Source of the DNA: an uncultured Pelagibacteraceae bacterium
Lineage (GTDB): Bacteria > Pseudomonadota > Alphaproteobacteria > Pelagibacterales > Pelagibacteraceae
NCBI GenBank assembly: GCA_902614125.1
Contig: CACMJW010000005.1
Location: 1 to 64,000, forward strand
Reading direction: 5' to 3'
Length of the DNA stretch: 64,000 nt
The translations under genes and the position numbers were made by a program. Of the stretch, positions 62,116 through 64,000 are shown in pieces (the first letter of the stretch is position 1; the number at the start of each line of letters is the position of its first letter). The notes below the pieces were generated by a model. It worked only from the letters and a program-made list of their open reading frames with translations. It did not search any database and was not told the origin of the DNA.

Positions 62116-62251
62116 CTAAAATTCTCCCATAAATAAAAATTTATAAAATAATTCTACTAACAAATTATGAAAAATTAAATCATAAATAAATTAAACTTTG
62201 AAATAAAATTTATATTAATAAATAGAAAAAAATATTAGACTATTAATAAAT

Positions 62252-63733
62252 ATGAGAAAATTTATTGTATCTATTGATCAAGGTACTACCTCTAGTAGAG
62301 CAATTTTATTTGATTTAAAAGGGAAACCAGTTTTTGTTTCACAGCTAGAGTTTACTCAATACTTTCCAAAAGATGGATGGGTAGAACATAATCCAGAAGA
62401 GATTTGGTCTACAACTCAAAAAGTTTTAAAAAAAGTTATTCAAAAAAGTAAATCACTTAATGGAAAGATTTTAACAATCGGAATAACAAACCAAAGAGAA
62501 ACAACAATTCTTTGGGATAAGCATACCGGAAAGGCTGTTTACAATGCAATAGTCTGGCAAGATAGAAGGGCAGTTGAATATTGTAATAAACTTATAAAAC
62601 AAAAAAAAGAAACGTTAATTTATAATAAAACTGGTTTATTAATCGACGCTTATTTCTCAGCAACAAAAATTAAATGGATCATAGATAATGTTCCAAAAGC
62701 AAAACAACTTATAAAACAAAAAAGATTATTATTTGGAACAGTAGATTGTTTTTTACTTTGGAGATTAACGGGAGGAACCAATCATTTCACAGATGCAACA
62801 AATGCAAGTAGAACTATGCTATTTAATATAGCAACAAATAAGTGGGACAAACAAATACTAGATATTTTAAAAATTCCAAGTCATATACTTCCTGAGGTAA
62901 AGGATAGTTCTGATGATTTTGGTCACACAGACCCAAAGATTACAGGAGAGTCGTATTCTGTTACTGGAATGGTGGGAGATCAACAATCTGCAACAATTGG
63001 ACAATGTTGTTTTGAACCAGGATCATTAAAAAGTACTTATGGGACTGGAGCATTTGTTTTGCTTAATACTGGAAGTAAAATTATTTATTCCAAAAATAGA
63101 TTACTAACGACAATTGGATATAGAATTAATGGAAAGACAACCTATGCACTTGAAGGGTCAATATTCATAGCAGGTGCAGGCGTTCAATGGTTAAGAGATA
63201 AAATCAAATTTTTAAAAAAGGCAGCAGACTCCGAAAAAATAATAAAAAAATTAAAAGATAATCATGGCGTTTATCTAGTTCCAGCCTTTACAGGCCTTGG
63301 AACACCATATTGGAATGCAAAATCTAGAGGTGTTTTAAGTGGTTTAACAAGAGACACCGGAATAAGCGAAATTGTAAGAGCAACAGTAGAGTCTGTTGGG
63401 TATCAAACTTATGATCTATTTGAAGCAATGAAAAATGATGGCCTTCGTCCAAAAATAGTTAGGGTAGATGGAGGTATGGTAAAAAATAATTGGTTTTCAC
63501 AATTTTTATCAGACATAATTAATGTAAAAGTTTTAAGACCAAAAGTTGACGAAACAACTGCATTAGGTGCAGCCTTTATGGCAGGTTTAAAAATTGGAGT
63601 TTACAAATCTCTAAACGACATTTCAAAAAATTGGTCTTTAGATAAAAAATTTTCTCCAAAAATGAAAAACAAAGATAGAAGAAAATTAATTTTTGGATGG
63701 CAGAAAGCAATTAAAAGAACTTTGATAACCTAA
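62252..63733 (+). CDS. glpK: Glycerol kinase
   Basis: A 493-residue FGGY-family kinase that phosphorylates glycerol to glycerol-3-phosphate with ATP. Signatures: SIDQGTTSSRAILFD at the start, GITNQRETTILWDKHTG, LFGTVDCFLLWRLTGG, THF-type FTDATNASRTMLFN, and TGLGTPYWNAKSRG with VDGGMVKNNWFSQFLSDI in the C-terminal lobe. Length is typical. It is followed after 98 bases by a binding-protein gene that looks like a glycerol importer component, so uptake and phosphorylation probably belong together. Confidence 0.94.
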   Translation: MRKFIVSIDQGTTSSRAILFDLKGKPVFVSQLEFTQYFPKDGWVEHNPEEIWSTTQKVLKKVIQKSKSLNGKILTIGITNQRETTILWDKHTGKAVYNAIVWQDRRAVEYCNKLIKQKKETLIYNKTGLLIDAYFSATKIKWIIDNVPKAKQLIKQKRLLFGTVDCFLLWRLTGGTNHFTDATNASRTMLFNIATNKWDKQILDILKIPSHILPEVKDSSDDFGHTDPKITGESYSVTGMVGDQQSATIGQCCFEPGSLKSTYGTGAFVLLNTGSKIIYSKNRLLTTIGYRINGKTTYALEGSIFIAGAGVQWLRDKIKFLKKAADSEKIIKKLKDNHGVYLVPAFTGLGTPYWNAKSRGVLSGLTRDTGISEIVRATVESVGYQTYDLFEAMKNDGLRPKIVRVDGGMVKNNWFSQFLSDIINVKVLRPKVDETTALGAAFMAGLKIGVYKSLNDISKNWSLDKKFSPKMKNKDRRKLIFGWQKAIKRTLIT

Positions 63734-63831
63734 TTCAACTTAGAATTGATTCAATTATATATTTAATCTTTACAGCACTCAGTAATTTTTGTTACATTTT
63801 AGCTTCAATAAACACAAGAGGGGAAAATAAA

Positions 63832-64000
63832 ATGATACGATCATTTAAAACAATCTTAGCTTTTGTTGCTTTATTCTCATTTACCACAAACTCTTATGCT
63901 GATGGCCATATGGCAGCAGTTAAGAAATGGTCAAATGGTGAGTTTAAACTTTCAACTCTTTCGTCTAAACAAAGAGAGAAAGAACTAAAATGGTTTCATG
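63832..64000 (+). CDS. ABC transporter substrate-binding protein, probably glycerol type (GlpV-like), truncated by the window
   Basis: An open reading frame of 56 codons to the window edge. It starts with a signal peptide (MIRSFKTILAFVALFSFTT, cleavage near NSYA at about residue 23). The mature start, AAVKKWSNGEFKLSTLSSKQ, recalls GlpV, the glycerol-binding protein of the rhizobial glycerol importer, where a similar KKW...EF..S.LS motif occurs. The preceding gene is glycerol kinase, which fits. The ribosome site gagggga lies 8 bases before the ATG. Only the N-terminus is visible, so family 1 sugar-binding proteins remain an alternative. Confidence 0.6.
   Translation, partial: MIRSFKTILAFVALFSFTTNSYADGHMAAVKKWSNGEFKLSTLSSKQREKELKWFH

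Noticed and set aside
62116-62251. A clear promoter in the divergent tmm/glpK gap
   Set aside because: The gap is almost entirely A/T, so many weak -10 and -35 matches occur; none stands out enough to list.
1-64000. CRISPR arrays, tRNA or rRNA genes, insertion sequences, phage genes
   Set aside because: Reading through the gaps shows no regular repeat arrays, no cloverleaf candidates, no transposase or integrase motifs; all gaps are under about 150 bases.

Overview
The window is AT-rich, with almost no non-coding DNA: no gap between genes exceeds about 150 bases, and many genes overlap by 1 to 13 bases. Its gene content includes a DMSP-demethylase-type enzyme, the trimethylamine/TMAO oxidation genes, duplicated glutamine-synthetase/N-methylglutamate-synthase-type modules, many periplasmic binding-protein transporters, a photolyase and few regulators. 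Together these point to a streamlined surface-ocean alphaproteobacterium of the SAR11 (Pelagibacterales) type. That assignment is inferred from gene content and style; there is no rRNA in the window. I see no tRNA, CRISPR array, insertion sequence or phage gene.

Layout. (a) 1-1975, minus strand: the 5' end of a glycerophosphodiester phosphodiesterase, a beta-hydroxyacid dehydrogenase and an EamA-type permease. (b) 2034-8490, plus strand: an Asp/Glu-racemase-superfamily protein and an ectoine-hydrolase-like M24 protein, followed by a complete polyamine-type ABC importer (ATPase, binding protein, two permeases). (c) 16858 down to 8499, minus strand: an eight-gene catabolic operon with two GcvT-fold enzymes (one DmdA-like), a peptidase E-like protein, an FMN alpha-hydroxyacid oxidase, a ThDP-dependent lyase/synthase-like enzyme, a hydroxyisourate-hydrolase-like protein, a thiolase and a branched-chain aminotransferase. 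(d) 16992-22443, plus strand, divergent from (c): a peptide-type ABC importer with fused ATPase, followed by a bifunctional hydroxyacyl-CoA dehydrogenase/enoyl-CoA hydratase (22494-24716). (e) 24709-37176: mixed genes, including cyclophilin, a secreted HExxH protein, agmatinase-family ureohydrolase, aldehyde dehydrogenase, ArgE-like deacylase, CsaA, LysE exporter, and a tight chain acnA - TPR protein - bamB - cupin - zapE - yjbQ. (f) 52436 down to 37183, minus strand: a nitrogen and methylamine region with two separate GS + amidotransferase + GXGXG + FMN modules, an ammonium transporter between them, a sarcosine-oxidase-type flavoprotein, a diaminopropionate ammonia-lyase and a photolyase. (g) 52542-62115: TMAO demethylase (tdm) with a small MarR-like protein, the TMAO importer tmoX / tmoW / tmoV, and trimethylamine monooxygenase (tmm). 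(h) 62252-64000: glycerol kinase and the start of a probable glycerol-type binding protein.

How the parts fit. TMA is oxidised to TMAO by Tmm, or TMAO is imported by TmoXWV. Tdm then splits TMAO to dimethylamine plus a one-carbon unit. Downstream methylamine can be captured as gamma-glutamylmethylamide and N-methylglutamate by the GS and MgsABC-type modules, and an N-methylglutamate or sarcosine-type flavoprotein may release the next one-carbon unit. DmdA-like and other GcvT-fold enzymes also pass methyl groups to tetrahydrofolate, so one-carbon harvest is the theme of the window.

Two patterns stand out. First, in all three complete ABC import operons a strong intrinsic terminator follows the binding-protein gene and precedes the permease or ATPase genes. 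Second, the eight-gene operon at 8.5-16.9 kb combines enzymes that do not form any pathway I know, and it shares a divergent promoter region with a dedicated importer. It is the best candidate for an undescribed catabolic system.
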